Assembly: GCA_003934925.1 (NCBI GenBank)
Contig: JQIX01000049.1
Span: forward strand, 1 to 35,395
Direction: 5' to 3'
Origin: Epsilonproteobacteria bacterium (ex Lamellibrachia satsuma)
Lineage (GTDB): Bacteria; Campylobacterota; Campylobacteria; Campylobacterales; Sulfurovaceae
DNA length: 35,395 nt
Under the pieces are notes generated by a model. That model was not told the DNA's origin. It did not search any database and was given only the letters and a program-made list of their open reading frames with translations. Below, piece by piece: positions 22,525-30,569 of the stretch (position 1 is its first letter; the number at the start of each line of letters is the position of its first letter). Made by a program: the position numbers and the translations under genes.

Positions 22525-25129
22525 GATATTTCCTTCTGTAGTAACGTAATACACCCATTTTGACAACATCATTGAAAACAAACCACGTTAATGCATAGGC
22601 CCACATACTAAGTCCCCATGCCCAACCGATCGGTTCCATCAGGCCGAAGCCGTACACAGCAATAATCGTACCGACCACGCGGCTGAGGAAGGTAGCATTG
22701 AAGAGTGTCCAGGACGGCCACGGCCGCTTCCAGAACCAATCATCAATACGGGTATTGTAAATCGTTCCATGTCCGGCAATGACCAATTTGGCAAAGAATG
22801 CAGACTGCACAAAATCAAGTGGAAGATGCATAAGAGAGATCAAAATCCAGAAAAGTGTAAACGATGAAAGTACCCCTGCCATACCAAGCCATGAGGCCAA
22901 AATAAAGACTTCTTTCATATCCCAGCGTACTGGCTGCTCACGAACCTTGGTATTATCGTAGGCAATGGTCATGATAGGAATATCATTTAGCAATGCAAGT
23001 ATAATGATCATCAGTGCGGTTATAGGATAAAAATCATAGATGACGATGGCCAATGTCATAAAAATGATGACACGGATCGTTTCTGCTATACGAAAGATCG
23101 TATAGCTTTTCATACGTTCAAAGATCTGTCTTGCTTCCTTGATAGCATCGACAATGACGGTCAGACCCGGTGCCATCAGTACGATGTCCGCCGCCGCACG
23201 TGCCGCATCGGTTGCACCGCTGACGGCAATACCGCAGTCAGCTTTTTTGAGTGCCGGTGCATCGTTTACTCCATCACCCGTCATTCCCACGATATGGTCC
23301 GCTTTTTGTAGCTCATCGACAATGAAATATTTGTCCTCAGGATACACCTGTGCAAAGCCGTTGGCTTCTTCAATCAGTGCAACGATCTCGGATTCATGCT
23401 TCTTGACCGCTCCTTTAGGGATGGGCATATTGTAAAGTTCCCTTTGCACCTTTTTCATAATCTCATTTACGATCGCTTCGATCGTCTCTTTACTCTGGTT
23501 AGGCTGCATGGATTCGGTAATGGCATGGGAAAGGACCTGAGCGAGGTAGAGATATTCTTCGATCGACTCACCTTTGAGTGTACGTATATCTTCAACCGTA
23601 TCACCTATATCAAGCAACCCGGCAATATATTTGGCCACGGCGATATTGTCTCCGGTGACCATCTTGACAGAAACACCTTTGGCTTTGGCTTCATTTATCG
23701 CCTCTTTGGAATCCGTTCTTGGAGGATCAAAAAGCGGCATCAGCCCAACAAAATGATAGACATCCTCCTCACATTTTCGGTAAGCGACCCCCAGTGTCCT
23801 GAATCCTTTATCAGCAAATGCTTCCACCTGCGCATAGGCAGCTTTAACATCAAATTCTTTTTCATTGCTCTGCTCTATGATCACCTGCGGGGCACCTTTG
23901 GTAACAACGAGGTCACACTTACTGCCATCATAAACCCCTTCTGTACGCTTATGCACCGGATCAAAAGGAAGGAATTTCTTTAAAGTCCATGCAGAGAGTT
24001 TCTTCCGCAGCTGCTTCTCTTCTATGTACCCGAATATCGGTATTTCTATCGGATCATTATTTTCCTCTTTACTCGCCAGTGCAGCATAGACCATCAATTC
24101 ATCTGTACTGTATCCATCTGCCAGATAAGGTTCTGCCAGGCTCATACTGTTCTGTGTCAGTGTCCCGGTCTTGTCCGAACAGAGAATATCCATTCCGGCT
24201 ACTTCTTCAATGGCCGCCAAACGGCTGACGATCGCTTCTTTTGCTGCCAATGCACGGGCACCAATCGCCATAGTAACGGTCAATACTGCCGGCATGGCAA
24301 CAGGAATGGCAGAGATCGTCAAGACCAGTGCAAATACCAACAGTTCAACCGTAGGCTGATGGGTCTTGACCCCATGAAAAATAATGATCGCAATCATGAA
24401 AAGGGTTAGGTAAATAAGGAAATTACCGACTTTGATAACCATTTTTTGGAAATGGCTTCGCTCTTCCATCTCAGCTTTGGCAACCAGACCAACCGTTTTA
24501 CCAAAATAGGTATTTTTTGCAGTTGCAGTAACCTGTGCGATCATTTCACCCTGTTTGATAATGGCGTTGGCGTAGAGATCATCTCCCGATTTTTTATCTA
24601 CCGGCAGGGATTCACCGGTCAGGGCAGCCTGATCGACCAGAAGAAAATCTCCTCCGCCAAGCAGTTTGGCATCTGCAGGAATAATATCTCCGATCTTAAC
24701 TTTTATGATATCATCCGGAACGATCTCTCTCGCATTGATATCCTGCCATTTTCCGTCACGCAATACTAGTGCTTTTCTTGCAAGTTTCTTCTTAAGTACT
24801 GCAATGGCACTGAGTGCTTTGGATTCCTGATAAAAATCAACGATCGCATTTACAAACAAAAGAATCATGATGATCGTAAAATCCTCCCAGCGCTGAACAG
24901 CTGCAGAGAGGATGGCTGCCACTTCAATCATCCAGGGGATCGGTCCCCAGAAACGTTTGAAGAGACGATGCAGCCAACTCTCTTCTTTCGTTTCTATCGC
25001 GTTTGGGCCGAATTTTTCAAGACGTTCTTTCGCCTCTTCACTTGTCAATCCTTTGGGAATGATATTTGATGTAGACTCATGATTTTCAAAGCTAGTACTC
25101 GTATCAGTACTTTTTTGGCTGTTTGACAT
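22508..25129 (-). CDS. Plasma-membrane-type P-type H+-ATPase
   Basis: An 873-residue P3A-type ATPase, the fungal/plant Pma1 relative found in some bacteria. Seen: the actuator motif LTGESLPV at 170-177, the P-domain CSDKTGTLTQN with phosphorylated D319, the hinge MTGDGVNDAPALKKAD, and ISAIPVAMPAVLTVTMAIGA in the fourth transmembrane helix, with PVAMP as in proton pumps rather than the CPx of heavy-metal pumps. Further helices follow in the C-terminal third. Role: ATP-driven H+ export across the inner membrane. It starts after AACAAAGGAAAGCGGG. A -10 box and a 17-bp dyad lie in the 72-nt gap upstream. The SQR-like gene overlaps its stop. P3A identity is supported by motifs only; ion specificity is inferred. 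Confidence 0.9.
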   Translation of the reverse strand: MSNSQKSTDTSTSFENHESTSNIIPKGLTSEEAKERLEKFGPNAIETKEESWLHRLFKRFWGPIPWMIEVAAILSAAVQRWEDFTIIMILLFVNAIVDFYQESKALSAIAVLKKKLARKALVLRDGKWQDINAREIVPDDIIKVKIGDIIPADAKLLGGGDFLLVDQAALTGESLPVDKKSGDDLYANAIIKQGEMIAQVTATAKNTYFGKTVGLVAKAEMEERSHFQKMVIKVGNFLIYLTLFMIAIIIFHGVKTHQPTVELLVFALVLTISAIPVAMPAVLTVTMAIGARALAAKEAIVSRLAAIEEVAGMDILCSDKTGTLTQNSMSLAEPYLADGYSTDELMVYAALASKEENNDPIEIPIFGYIEEKQLRKKLSAWTLKKFLPFDPVHKRTEGVYDGSKCDLVVTKGAPQVIIEQSNEKEFDVKAAYAQVEAFADKGFRTLGVAYRKCEEDVYHFVGLMPLFDPPRTDSKEAINEAKAKGVSVKMVTGDNIAVAKYIAGLLDIGDTVEDIRTLKGESIEEYLYLAQVLSHAITESMQPNQSKETIEAIVNEIMKKVQRELYNMPIPKGAVKKHESEIVALIEEANGFAQVYPEDKYFIVDELQKADHIVGMTGDGVNDAPALKKADCGIAVSGATDAARAAADIVLMAPGLTVIVDAIKEARQIFERMKSYTIFRIAETIRVIIFMTLAIVIYDFYPITALMIIILALLNDIPIMTIAYDNTKVREQPVRWDMKEVFILASWLGMAGVLSSFTLFWILISLMHLPLDFVQSAFFAKLVIAGHGTIYNTRIDDWFWKRPWPSWTLFNATFLSRVVGTIIAVYGFGLMEPIGWAWGLSMWAYALTWFVFNDVVKMGVLRYYRRKYHEDII

Positions 25130-25164
25130 CCCGCTTTCCTTTGTTCATTATCAATTATATTTTT

Positions 25165-25170
25165 ATTATA
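25165..25170 (-). promoter_or_regulatory. Candidate -10 box of the H+-ATPase/flavoprotein unit
   Basis: TATAAT on the minus strand within the 72-nt gap between gpmA and the ATPase gene, about 36 nt before its ATG. No clear -35 is seen, but a dyad sits in that region. Confidence 0.55.
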
Positions 25171-25176
25171 CTCTCA

Positions 25177-25193
25177 AACCTTATACAAAGGTT
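25177..25193. promoter_or_regulatory. 17-bp dyad next to the H+-ATPase promoter
   Basis: Plus-strand AACCTTATACAAAGGTT, with 6-bp arms around a 5-nt centre, lies 6 bp upstream of the -10 box. It has no T run after it, so a terminator for gpmA is less likely than an operator. Its core ATACAAAGGT recurs at the glgP promoter. Confidence 0.35.
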
Positions 25194-25201
25194 AATACAG
25201 A

Positions 25202-25897
25202 TCAATCATTTTTTACTTTTTCAATGATCTTCAATCCTTCGTCATAACGATAGATCAACGGCATCCCTGTCGGGATCTCGAGTTTAACGACGGCATCGGT
25301 ACTTAAGCGCTCTATCTCCATTACCAGGGCACGCAGTGAATTTCCGTGTGCGCTGACAAGGACTGTCTTTCCCTTCGCCAACTCGGGTATGAGCACGTCG
25401 CGATAATACTCTTTCACTCTTGTATGCGTGTCTTTCAGTGATTCGCTTTTGGGCAGCAGTGCAGGGTCGAGATCTTTATATTTCAAGTCGAACTTTACAG
25501 CACGAGGATCGTTCTCTTCCAGGGGAGGCGGTGGTGTATCGTAGCCTCTCCTGACACTCAAAAATGCTTCATCTCCTACTTCCTGTTTTACGACATCTTT
25601 GTTTCGCTTCTGCCAGGTACCATAGTGACGTTCATTGAGCTTCCAGCTCTTGATGCAGTCTATGTGTTCCCACACCATTTCTGCCAGGACGATCTGCCCT
25701 GTATGGATCGCACGTTTGAGCCATGAGGTATAACAGATATCAGGATAGAGCTTCAATGTTTTCAATTCAGCAGCCGCTTTTTTCGCTTCCTGCCGTCCCT
25801 GTTCGCTAAGTTCAACATCTGTCCATCCCGTAAAAAGATTTTCTTGATTATAGACACTCTGTCCATGTCTTAATAGTATCAGTGTTGCATACATCAT
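25202..25897 (-). CDS. gpmA: 2,3-bisphosphoglycerate-dependent phosphoglycerate mutase
   Basis: A 231-residue histidine-phosphatase-superfamily mutase of normal GpmA length. It interconverts 3- and 2-phosphoglycerate in the cytosol using a phosphohistidine. Seen: LLRHGQSVYNQENLFTGWTD with the phospho-acceptor H11, ELSEQGRQEA, the acid/base region LNERHYG, and the second histidine in VSAHGNSLRALV. Where many family members read GALQGLNK, this one reads GTWQKRNK. The first ATG at 25897 directly abuts the antiporter stop (TAAATGATG); the next in-frame ATG could serve as well. Many Campylobacterota use the cofactor-independent GpmI instead. Its pairing with an antiporter gene has no obvious functional reason, although it is a gluconeogenic enzyme that could feed the glucan operon. 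Confidence 0.93.
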   Translation of the reverse strand: MMYATLILLRHGQSVYNQENLFTGWTDVELSEQGRQEAKKAAAELKTLKLYPDICYTSWLKRAIHTGQIVLAEMVWEHIDCIKSWKLNERHYGTWQKRNKDVVKQEVGDEAFLSVRRGYDTPPPPLEENDPRAVKFDLKYKDLDPALLPKSESLKDTHTRVKEYYRDVLIPELAKGKTVLVSAHGNSLRALVMEIERLSTDAVVKLEIPTGMPLIYRYDEGLKIIEKVKND

Positions 25898-27454
25898 TTA
25901 TGCCCCCATATTTTCAAGCTCAAAGAGCTGACTGTCAAATTCATTTTTGACCGCTTTGTAGACTTCAAGACTTATGGTGCCACACTGATACATTTCAAGC
26001 AGTGCTTTGGTCTCTTCCATAATCATTCTACGTTTTGTTTTTAGCATCTCTTCTTTAAGTAGGGTCTCTTTGTTCACCTCTGTTTTATCGAGTTCTTCCG
26101 TAAGTGCATCAATTTTTTTCTGATATTCTTTTCTCAACGATTCAAGACTATGTACACTGAGAAAACGCCGTTTATGCAATTTTTCCATAGTATCTATCGT
26201 ATCCTGGTAGAGTGTGATCTCTGTTTTAAGAAGTTCATAGTTTTTCAGTTGGGAAACAGGCGAGAGAATACCCAGAATTTTCATCAGCGGTGACATCGTC
26301 ATCCCCTGTACGAAGATAGAGATCAGTACCACACCGAAAACAAGTGTCACGATCAGCTCTTTCAATGCAAATGAGTCCGGAATACTGAGCGCCAGAACCA
26401 TCGAGAGTGCACCGCGAAGCCCACCCCATGTCATAACAGCTGCCCAGGAAAAGGGAAACTTGTGTTTTGTAGGGTAGAAAACCATCCAGGTACCGGTCAC
26501 GACAAAAAAACGGGCAGCCAAAACTGAACCGTATGCAATCAAAACAATGGGAAAAAGTTCCCAAAGCAGTGTCAGGTTGACAGCAAAGCCCATAAGAAGG
26601 AAGATAAGGGAGTTCATGGCAAATGCGATGTATTCCCAAAAGGTTTCCGTAGCAAGACGTATGGAAGGGAAAAGTATTTCCGATAAACCTTTTCCTCCGG
26701 TGATCAACCCTGCGGCTACCGTACTCATGACACCTGAAACACCGAGTTTATCTGCAATTAGGAACGAACCATATGCCGCTATGGTCGTTAAGGTGATCGT
26801 GATCATTGCATCATCGACATGGTGCATGACTGCCGCTGTGGCAAGCCCGACTATGGCGCCCACAAGCAGTCCAAAACCAACGATCCTGAAGAAATCCACA
26901 ACGGCATCCTGCGGTGTTCCAAGATGTCCCAGAATATACTGCATGGCAAGAATGAAGATAACGATCGATGTACCGTCATTGAGCAGACTTTCGCTTTCTA
27001 TGAGAAGTCTCAATCGTCTAGGAGCACCCAGCTTGTTGAAAAGAGAGACAACCGCTACCGGATCGGTTGCAGCAACGGCGGCCCCAAAAAGGATGCCAAT
27101 AGGCCAGGTGATCGCATCGATCTGGGTAAAATGGATGCTGACTGGCACCATTACGGCAGCAGTAAGCAGTGTCGAGGCGATCACACCGGGAATGACCAGT
27201 GTGGCAATGGGCCAACCATCATGCCAAAGTTCCGATGCCCGAAGATGGATCGCTGCTTCAAAAATGAGCGGTGGTAAAAAAACTGCATAAAGGAGTTCCT
27301 GTGTCAGAGACGGTGGATGTAGAAAATGTAATGCCCCCAATATCAGTCCAACAGCTACCAGAGCAATGGTATAGGGAAGATTGATACGGCGTGCGATCAC
27401 CGCAACAGCGGAGGCGATCACGAAAAGTATCAGTATCACCGATTCATAAGACAT
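25898..27454 (-). CDS. CPA1-family Na+(K+)/H+ antiporter
   Basis: A 518-residue cation:proton antiporter of the CPA1/NhaP type. Seen: about 12 hydrophobic segments over residues 5-405, including INLPYTIALVAVGLILGALH, the ion-binding region AAVAATDPVAVVSLFNKLG, the signature SLLNDGTSIVIF, and TWGGLRGALSMVLALSIPDS with the conserved Arg. A cytoplasmic C-terminal tail of about 110 residues is charged and probably coiled-coil. Role: exchange of external protons against internal Na+ or K+, for pH and salt balance. The start follows TAGGAGAAATAA. The stop touches gpmA directly. The ion cannot be assigned from sequence. Confidence 0.9.
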   Translation of the reverse strand: MSYESVILILFVIASAVAVIARRINLPYTIALVAVGLILGALHFLHPPSLTQELLYAVFLPPLIFEAAIHLRASELWHDGWPIATLVIPGVIASTLLTAAVMVPVSIHFTQIDAITWPIGILFGAAVAATDPVAVVSLFNKLGAPRRLRLLIESESLLNDGTSIVIFILAMQYILGHLGTPQDAVVDFFRIVGFGLLVGAIVGLATAAVMHHVDDAMITITLTTIAAYGSFLIADKLGVSGVMSTVAAGLITGGKGLSEILFPSIRLATETFWEYIAFAMNSLIFLLMGFAVNLTLLWELFPIVLIAYGSVLAARFFVVTGTWMVFYPTKHKFPFSWAAVMTWGGLRGALSMVLALSIPDSFALKELIVTLVFGVVLISIFVQGMTMSPLMKILGILSPVSQLKNYELLKTEITLYQDTIDTMEKLHKRRFLSVHSLESLRKEYQKKIDALTEELDKTEVNKETLLKEEMLKTKRRMIMEETKALLEMYQCGTISLEVYKAVKNEFDSQLFELENMGA

Positions 27455-27500
27455 TTATTTCTCCTATTCAGGCATATCTCAAGCCGCCCACAGGGACTTA

Positions 27501-28904
27501 TCATGACAGGTAGATCACCTCTTCCGGCTCTACGATATGTGCTTTTTCATGCAGTTTTTCACCCATGACTTTTCTAAGGACTTCCTGCTTTTCTTCTTCT
27601 CCGTGAATGAGAAAAATACGCTGCAGATCTTCGATATCTTTTACCCACTTGATGATGCCGTTCTGATCGGCATGTGCGGAAAAACCATTGATCGTATACA
27701 TACTTGCCTTGATACGGATATCTTCATGATAGATCTTGATCCATTTGGCGCCGTCTACAATACGTCGTCCCAATGTCCCTACTGCCTGGTAGCCAACAAA
27801 AATCACTGCATTTTTAGGGTTCCACAGACGGTTCTTGAAATGATGCAGTATCCTGCCGCCGTTACACATACCGCTTCCTGCAATGATGATCGCCCGTTCA
27901 TCAACATCGTTGATTGCTTTGGATTCATCCACAGTAAGTGTATAGTTCAATCCGTCAAAATCAAATACCGTACCGTCACGCTTCTTGATCGTCTGGCACT
28001 CGGTACTCAAAAGTTCTTCCGCAAACTCTTTATAGACAGCGGTCGCTCGGGTTGCCATGGGACTGTCAAGAAAGATCTTACATTCGGGCAGTTCGCCTTT
28101 GTCATGCATTTCTTTGAAAATACAGAGAATCTCCTGTGTCCGTTCTATGGCAAAAGAAGGGATAATGACATTTCCCCAGTTCTCCAGCGTATCGGTGATC
28201 ACGGAACGGAATTCTTCTTCACTTTCAAGTGCACTCTTGTGGTTGCGGTCTCCATAGGTGGATTCCACATAAAGAAAATCCGCTGCTTTACACGGGACAA
28301 GATTGGGGATGACCATATCGTTATCGTTTCCGATATCTCCGGAGAAAACGATATGGCGTTCTTCGTTCCCTTCTTTGTAACGTATCTCTATATAGGCAGA
28401 CCCGAGAATATGCCCGGCATTACGGTAAGTGACAGTGACATCTTTACAGAGTTCAAACGGTTTGTCATACTCTGGCATGATATGCGGCAGTGCAAGCGCA
28501 GCCTGAACATCTTTCTCCTCATAAAGCGGCAGAAGCACTTTTCCTTCGTTTCCTCTTCTCTGTGCTTTCTTATAGTGGGTATGATAATCCTCTTTCATGA
28601 TCTTTGCACTGTCAAGCAACACGACTTCCGCCAGAACAAAAGTAGCATCTGTGGCAACAATGGTCCCACTAAAGCCTTCCTTGACCAGCTTGGGTATCCT
28701 CCCCACATGATCAAGGTGTGCATGGGTTACCAATAAATAATCAACGCTCTTCGCATCAAAATCAAACAGACCGTAATTGCGATGCTCCTCGCGCCCCTGG
28801 AACATCCCACAATCTACAAGAATACGCGTTCCACTGTCAAGTTCCAGCAAGTGACATGAACCGGTCACAACCTCTGCTGCTCCATACGAAATAACTGTTG
28901 CCAT
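27501..28904 (-). CDS. Beta-CASP metallo-beta-lactamase-fold protein (predicted RNA-processing nuclease)
   Basis: A 467-residue metallo-beta-lactamase protein with a beta-CASP insert and C-terminal RNA-metabolising motif, a family related to CPSF-73-like nucleases. Seen: the zinc motif THAHLDH at residues 60-66, HILGSAYIEI, SGDIGNDND, the beta-CASP portion with VESTYGDRNHK, IIPSFAIERTQEIL and FLDSPMATRATAVY, ISGSGM-like IIAGSGMCNGGRILHHF, and C-terminal INGFSAHADQNG and IHGEEEKQEVL. These are all the residues expected for an active di-zinc enzyme. The biological substrate in bacteria of this type is not established. The start is preceded by AAAAAAGGAAAATGT. It has its own possible -10 at 28946-28951, and is 46 nt upstream of the antiporter gene. 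Confidence 0.9.
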   Translation of the reverse strand: MATVISYGAAEVVTGSCHLLELDSGTRILVDCGMFQGREEHRNYGLFDFDAKSVDYLLVTHAHLDHVGRIPKLVKEGFSGTIVATDATFVLAEVVLLDSAKIMKEDYHTHYKKAQRRGNEGKVLLPLYEEKDVQAALALPHIMPEYDKPFELCKDVTVTYRNAGHILGSAYIEIRYKEGNEERHIVFSGDIGNDNDMVIPNLVPCKAADFLYVESTYGDRNHKSALESEEEFRSVITDTLENWGNVIIPSFAIERTQEILCIFKEMHDKGELPECKIFLDSPMATRATAVYKEFAEELLSTECQTIKKRDGTVFDFDGLNYTLTVDESKAINDVDERAIIIAGSGMCNGGRILHHFKNRLWNPKNAVIFVGYQAVGTLGRRIVDGAKWIKIYHEDIRIKASMYTINGFSAHADQNGIIKWVKDIEDLQRIFLIHGEEEKQEVLRKVMGEKLHEKAHIVEPEEVIYLS

Positions 28905-28945
28905 ACATTTTCCTTTTTTGTTTTATTACTTTCTATTATTTATTT

Positions 28946-28951
28946 AGTATA
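28946..28951 (-). promoter_or_regulatory. Candidate -10 box of the beta-CASP protein gene
   Basis: TATACT on the minus strand, about 42 nt upstream of the ATG, in very AT-rich sequence. Other AT-rich sequences nearby could serve instead. Confidence 0.35.
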
Positions 28952-28955
28952 CTCC

Positions 28956-29314
28956 AAATATCCTTTTTTTAATACCTGCAATGCGTGTAAAATTGTAGAG
29001 TACACCAACATGGTATTTAGCTAAAGAAGATGGATATACAGAATCAAACAGATCAAGTAAGCTATTTTAGCCTAAAATTTACATTTTGGCTTATATTCGG
29101 AAAAACCCAAATCCCGAAATAGGATTCTTGCAATCTTTGTAATGCTTGTGTTTAAGGGGTTTGTGTCAAATTTAAGTCGCACCCGTAGGTTCGGCGATGA
29201 TTTTACACGAATTCCTTGAATACAATGATTGTAAGGAATGCTGAATTTCTATTTCGGGATTTGGGGGAAAATACTGAGGATCGAGAAAATGGTTGATCAT
29301 GTGAAGTTTACAAA
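28956..29314. other. Gap between the beta-CASP gene and tRNA-Pro
   Basis: Nothing in this stretch of about 360 nt looks like an intact gene. Short plus-strand frames exist (for example from the ATG near 29030 to a stop at 29122) but show no family features. Its main content is the long inverted repeat at 29106-29265, annotated separately. Immediately downstream of the tRNA there is no clear terminator hairpin with a T run. Confidence 0.5.
29106..29265. repeat. 160-bp unit bounded by a 17-bp perfect inverted repeat (possible MITE or remnant)
   Basis: CCCAAATCCCGAAATAG at 29106-29122 is the exact reverse complement of 29249-29265. The 126-nt interior carries a second hairpin (ATTCCT at about 29212, TACAAT/ATTGTA centred near 29228, AGGAAT at about 29234). 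The outer flanks both contain GGAAAA, which may be a target-site duplication, although one extra A on the left makes this uncertain. No transposase is encoded. The spacing of the arms is too large for an ordinary terminator. Confidence 0.5.
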
Positions 29315-29392
29315 TGGTCGGAGTGACCGGACTTGAACCGGCGACCTCTATCACCCCAAGATAGCACGCTAGCCAGACTGCGCTACACCCCG
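29315..29392 (-). tRNA. tRNA-Pro (anticodon GGG)
   Basis: A complete cloverleaf reads on the minus strand. The acceptor stem pairs CGGGGTG with CACTCCG. The anticodon stem CTATC/GATAG encloses the loop TTGGGGT, giving anticodon GGG. The T arm contains GGTTCAAGTCC. The discriminator is A and CCA is encoded (29317-29315). A TATAAT lies 14 nt upstream. The tRNA follows a protein gene by about 30 nt. Confidence 0.96.
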
Positions 29393-29405
29393 ATTTTGAA
29401 GTGGG

Positions 29406-29411
29406 ATTATA
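29406..29411 (-). promoter_or_regulatory. -10 box of tRNA-Pro
   Basis: TATAAT on the minus strand, ending 14 nt before the tRNA 5' end, so transcription should begin a few bases upstream of the mature end. It lies in the short gap after the lysozyme-like gene. Confidence 0.6.
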
Positions 29412-29424
29412 ACATATTTTATTT

Positions 29425-30219
29425 TTATTTCCAGTAAGTATCCAACCGGACATTCCATCCTTTACGCCATCTTTCTTCACCTCTTGCGGGAGGTGAGTTC
29501 TTTATGCGTCTTGAAAGCATGCGTTTGGCAGATTCGGCAAAGGCTTTGCATTTGTCCGATTTTTTGTCATCCATATTCCAAAGCACTTGCAGCAGTCCCC
29601 AGCCCTGCCCTTTATAGCGTTCGCTTTTGAGTGTGCCTTCACCTTTGAAATTGGTATAATCCAGAAGTACGTAGAGTCCCTGCTCGTTGACTGAGCCATC
29701 TGCATTGTGCATGACTTCGTAAAATCGTCTTTTGATCACATCCTGTTTCTTGGGATCATCGATCGTTTCAAGCATCTGCGGAAGAGCCTGACTTAAACGG
29801 TTTGCCATGAAGGAAGCCTGCAGAGGGAAGGTGGATCTTAAAAAATTGAACAGCTCCATATACTGCTTTGTTTTGGCTTTTTTTGCTGCAAAAAATGCTG
29901 TTTTGGAATTCCAGGGAAGATCTGTTTTGGGTGTGAGCCATGCAGGAAGCTTTGCTCCGTTTTTCTGCATATACTCCACCACCATAGGAAAGACTTCCCT
30001 GAAACGCTCAATATGTCCTTTGGAGAACCAGATGAAATGTCCTATACCTAAAGAAGCAAAATCCTCACCTTTGTTCCACCAGATAAGATATTTATCTTTA
30101 CCGGCACCCTCGTTCTGCCATACTTTTTTGGCAATGAAGTTGGCTTGTTTTTCTGTCAGCCTGATCTCTGAGGAAAAAAGTACCGAAAACAGTAGAATGA
30201 ACAGTAAAACAGATCTCAT
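29425..30219 (-). CDS. Secreted protein, possibly lysozyme-like
   Basis: A 264-residue exported protein. Seen: a signal peptide MRSVLLFILLFSVLFSS; then LTEKQANFIAKKVWQNEGAG, and a highly aromatic WWNKGEDFASLGIGHFIWF segment (about residues 47-65). The glutamate of WQNEGAG followed by a GIGHFIW strand resembles the Glu and beta-hairpin arrangement of lysozyme-fold glycosidases, but I cannot assign a named family. Later features are TNFKGEGTLKSERYKGQGWG and a basic C-terminus (RMLSRRIKNSP). It would act in the periplasm. The start follows GGAGTATAA and a -10 box shared in both directions at 30243-30250. The cell-wall genes further upstream fit a peptidoglycan role; this is inference. Confidence 0.75.
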   Translation of the reverse strand: MRSVLLFILLFSVLFSSEIRLTEKQANFIAKKVWQNEGAGKDKYLIWWNKGEDFASLGIGHFIWFSKGHIERFREVFPMVVEYMQKNGAKLPAWLTPKTDLPWNSKTAFFAAKKAKTKQYMELFNFLRSTFPLQASFMANRLSQALPQMLETIDDPKKQDVIKRRFYEVMHNADGSVNEQGLYVLLDYTNFKGEGTLKSERYKGQGWGLLQVLWNMDDKKSDKCKAFAESAKRMLSRRIKNSPPARGEERWRKGWNVRLDTYWK

Positions 30220-30242
30220 TTATACTCCATTGGTCAATCTGC

Positions 30243-30250
30243 ATTATAAT
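30243..30250. promoter_or_regulatory. Palindromic -10 box (ATTATAAT) between divergent genes
   Basis: ATTATAAT reads as TATAAT on both strands, offset by two bases. On the minus strand it is about 24 nt before the lysozyme-like gene; on the plus strand it is about 31 nt before the truncated ORF at 30281. A single palindromic element could therefore serve both directions. Confidence 0.5.
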
Positions 30251-30280
30251 ATCAAAAATAACCCCTAAGGAAGTTTTTGA

Positions 30281-30430
30281 ATGTTTTGCATACAAATACT
30301 TATGATCATCGTATTGACATCTTATATATCAGCCGAAACGATAAATATGAATGAGCTCAACGGGAACTGGCATCTGCGGGTGATGGATAAAATGGATGTA
30401 CGCAAAGCAAGAGCCATGAACTCTTTTTAA
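30281..30430 (+). pseudogene. Truncated small exported protein (49 codons), possibly a META/HslJ-like remnant
   Basis: The only plus-strand coding sequence I can support. It has AAGGAAG with good spacing before the ATG, a signal-like MFCIQILMIIVLTSYISA, and then ETINMNELNGNWHLRVMD and a basic, helical KMDVRKARAMNSF before TAA. The NELNGNWHLRVM stretch looks like the beginning of a small secreted beta-barrel domain such as META/HslJ, in which L-x-G-x-W opens the domain, but the protein ends before the domain could fold. A repeat element starts 20 nt after the stop, so the 3' part was probably lost on its insertion or by deletion. It could also be a real short peptide. The family link is tentative. 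Confidence 0.5.
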
Positions 30431-30449
30431 GAAGGATGGGGGAATACTG

Positions 30450-30559
30450 GTAGGGTGGGTCATTACCCACCAATAAGGTAAGATGCAAGTGATCACATAT
30501 TTGCCGAAAGCCTATCAATCCTTCTGATCAATAGGAGGAGGCGGATAAATTCGCCCTAC
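30450..30559. repeat. 110-bp MITE/REP-like element with GTAGGG...CCCTAC ends
   Basis: The ends GTAGGG (30450-30455) and CCCTAC (30554-30559) are inverted repeats. Each end also carries its own hairpin: GGTGGGTCATTACCCACC (30454-30471, 7-bp arms, CATT loop) on the left, and GGCGGATAAATTCGCC at about 30540-30555 on the right. The interior has no coding frame. The element sits 10 nt from the murF stop and could also end transcription there. No second copy was found in this window. Confidence 0.55.
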
Positions 30560-30569
30560 GTGAAACATA

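Noticed and set aside
27537-28736. A 399-codon plus-strand open frame
   Set aside because: It lies entirely within the beta-CASP gene on the other strand, has no family features, and is explained as a shadow of that gene.
29172-29480. A 102-codon minus-strand frame across tRNA-Pro
   Set aside because: It reads through the tRNA, its promoter and the inverted-repeat unit, so it is not a gene.
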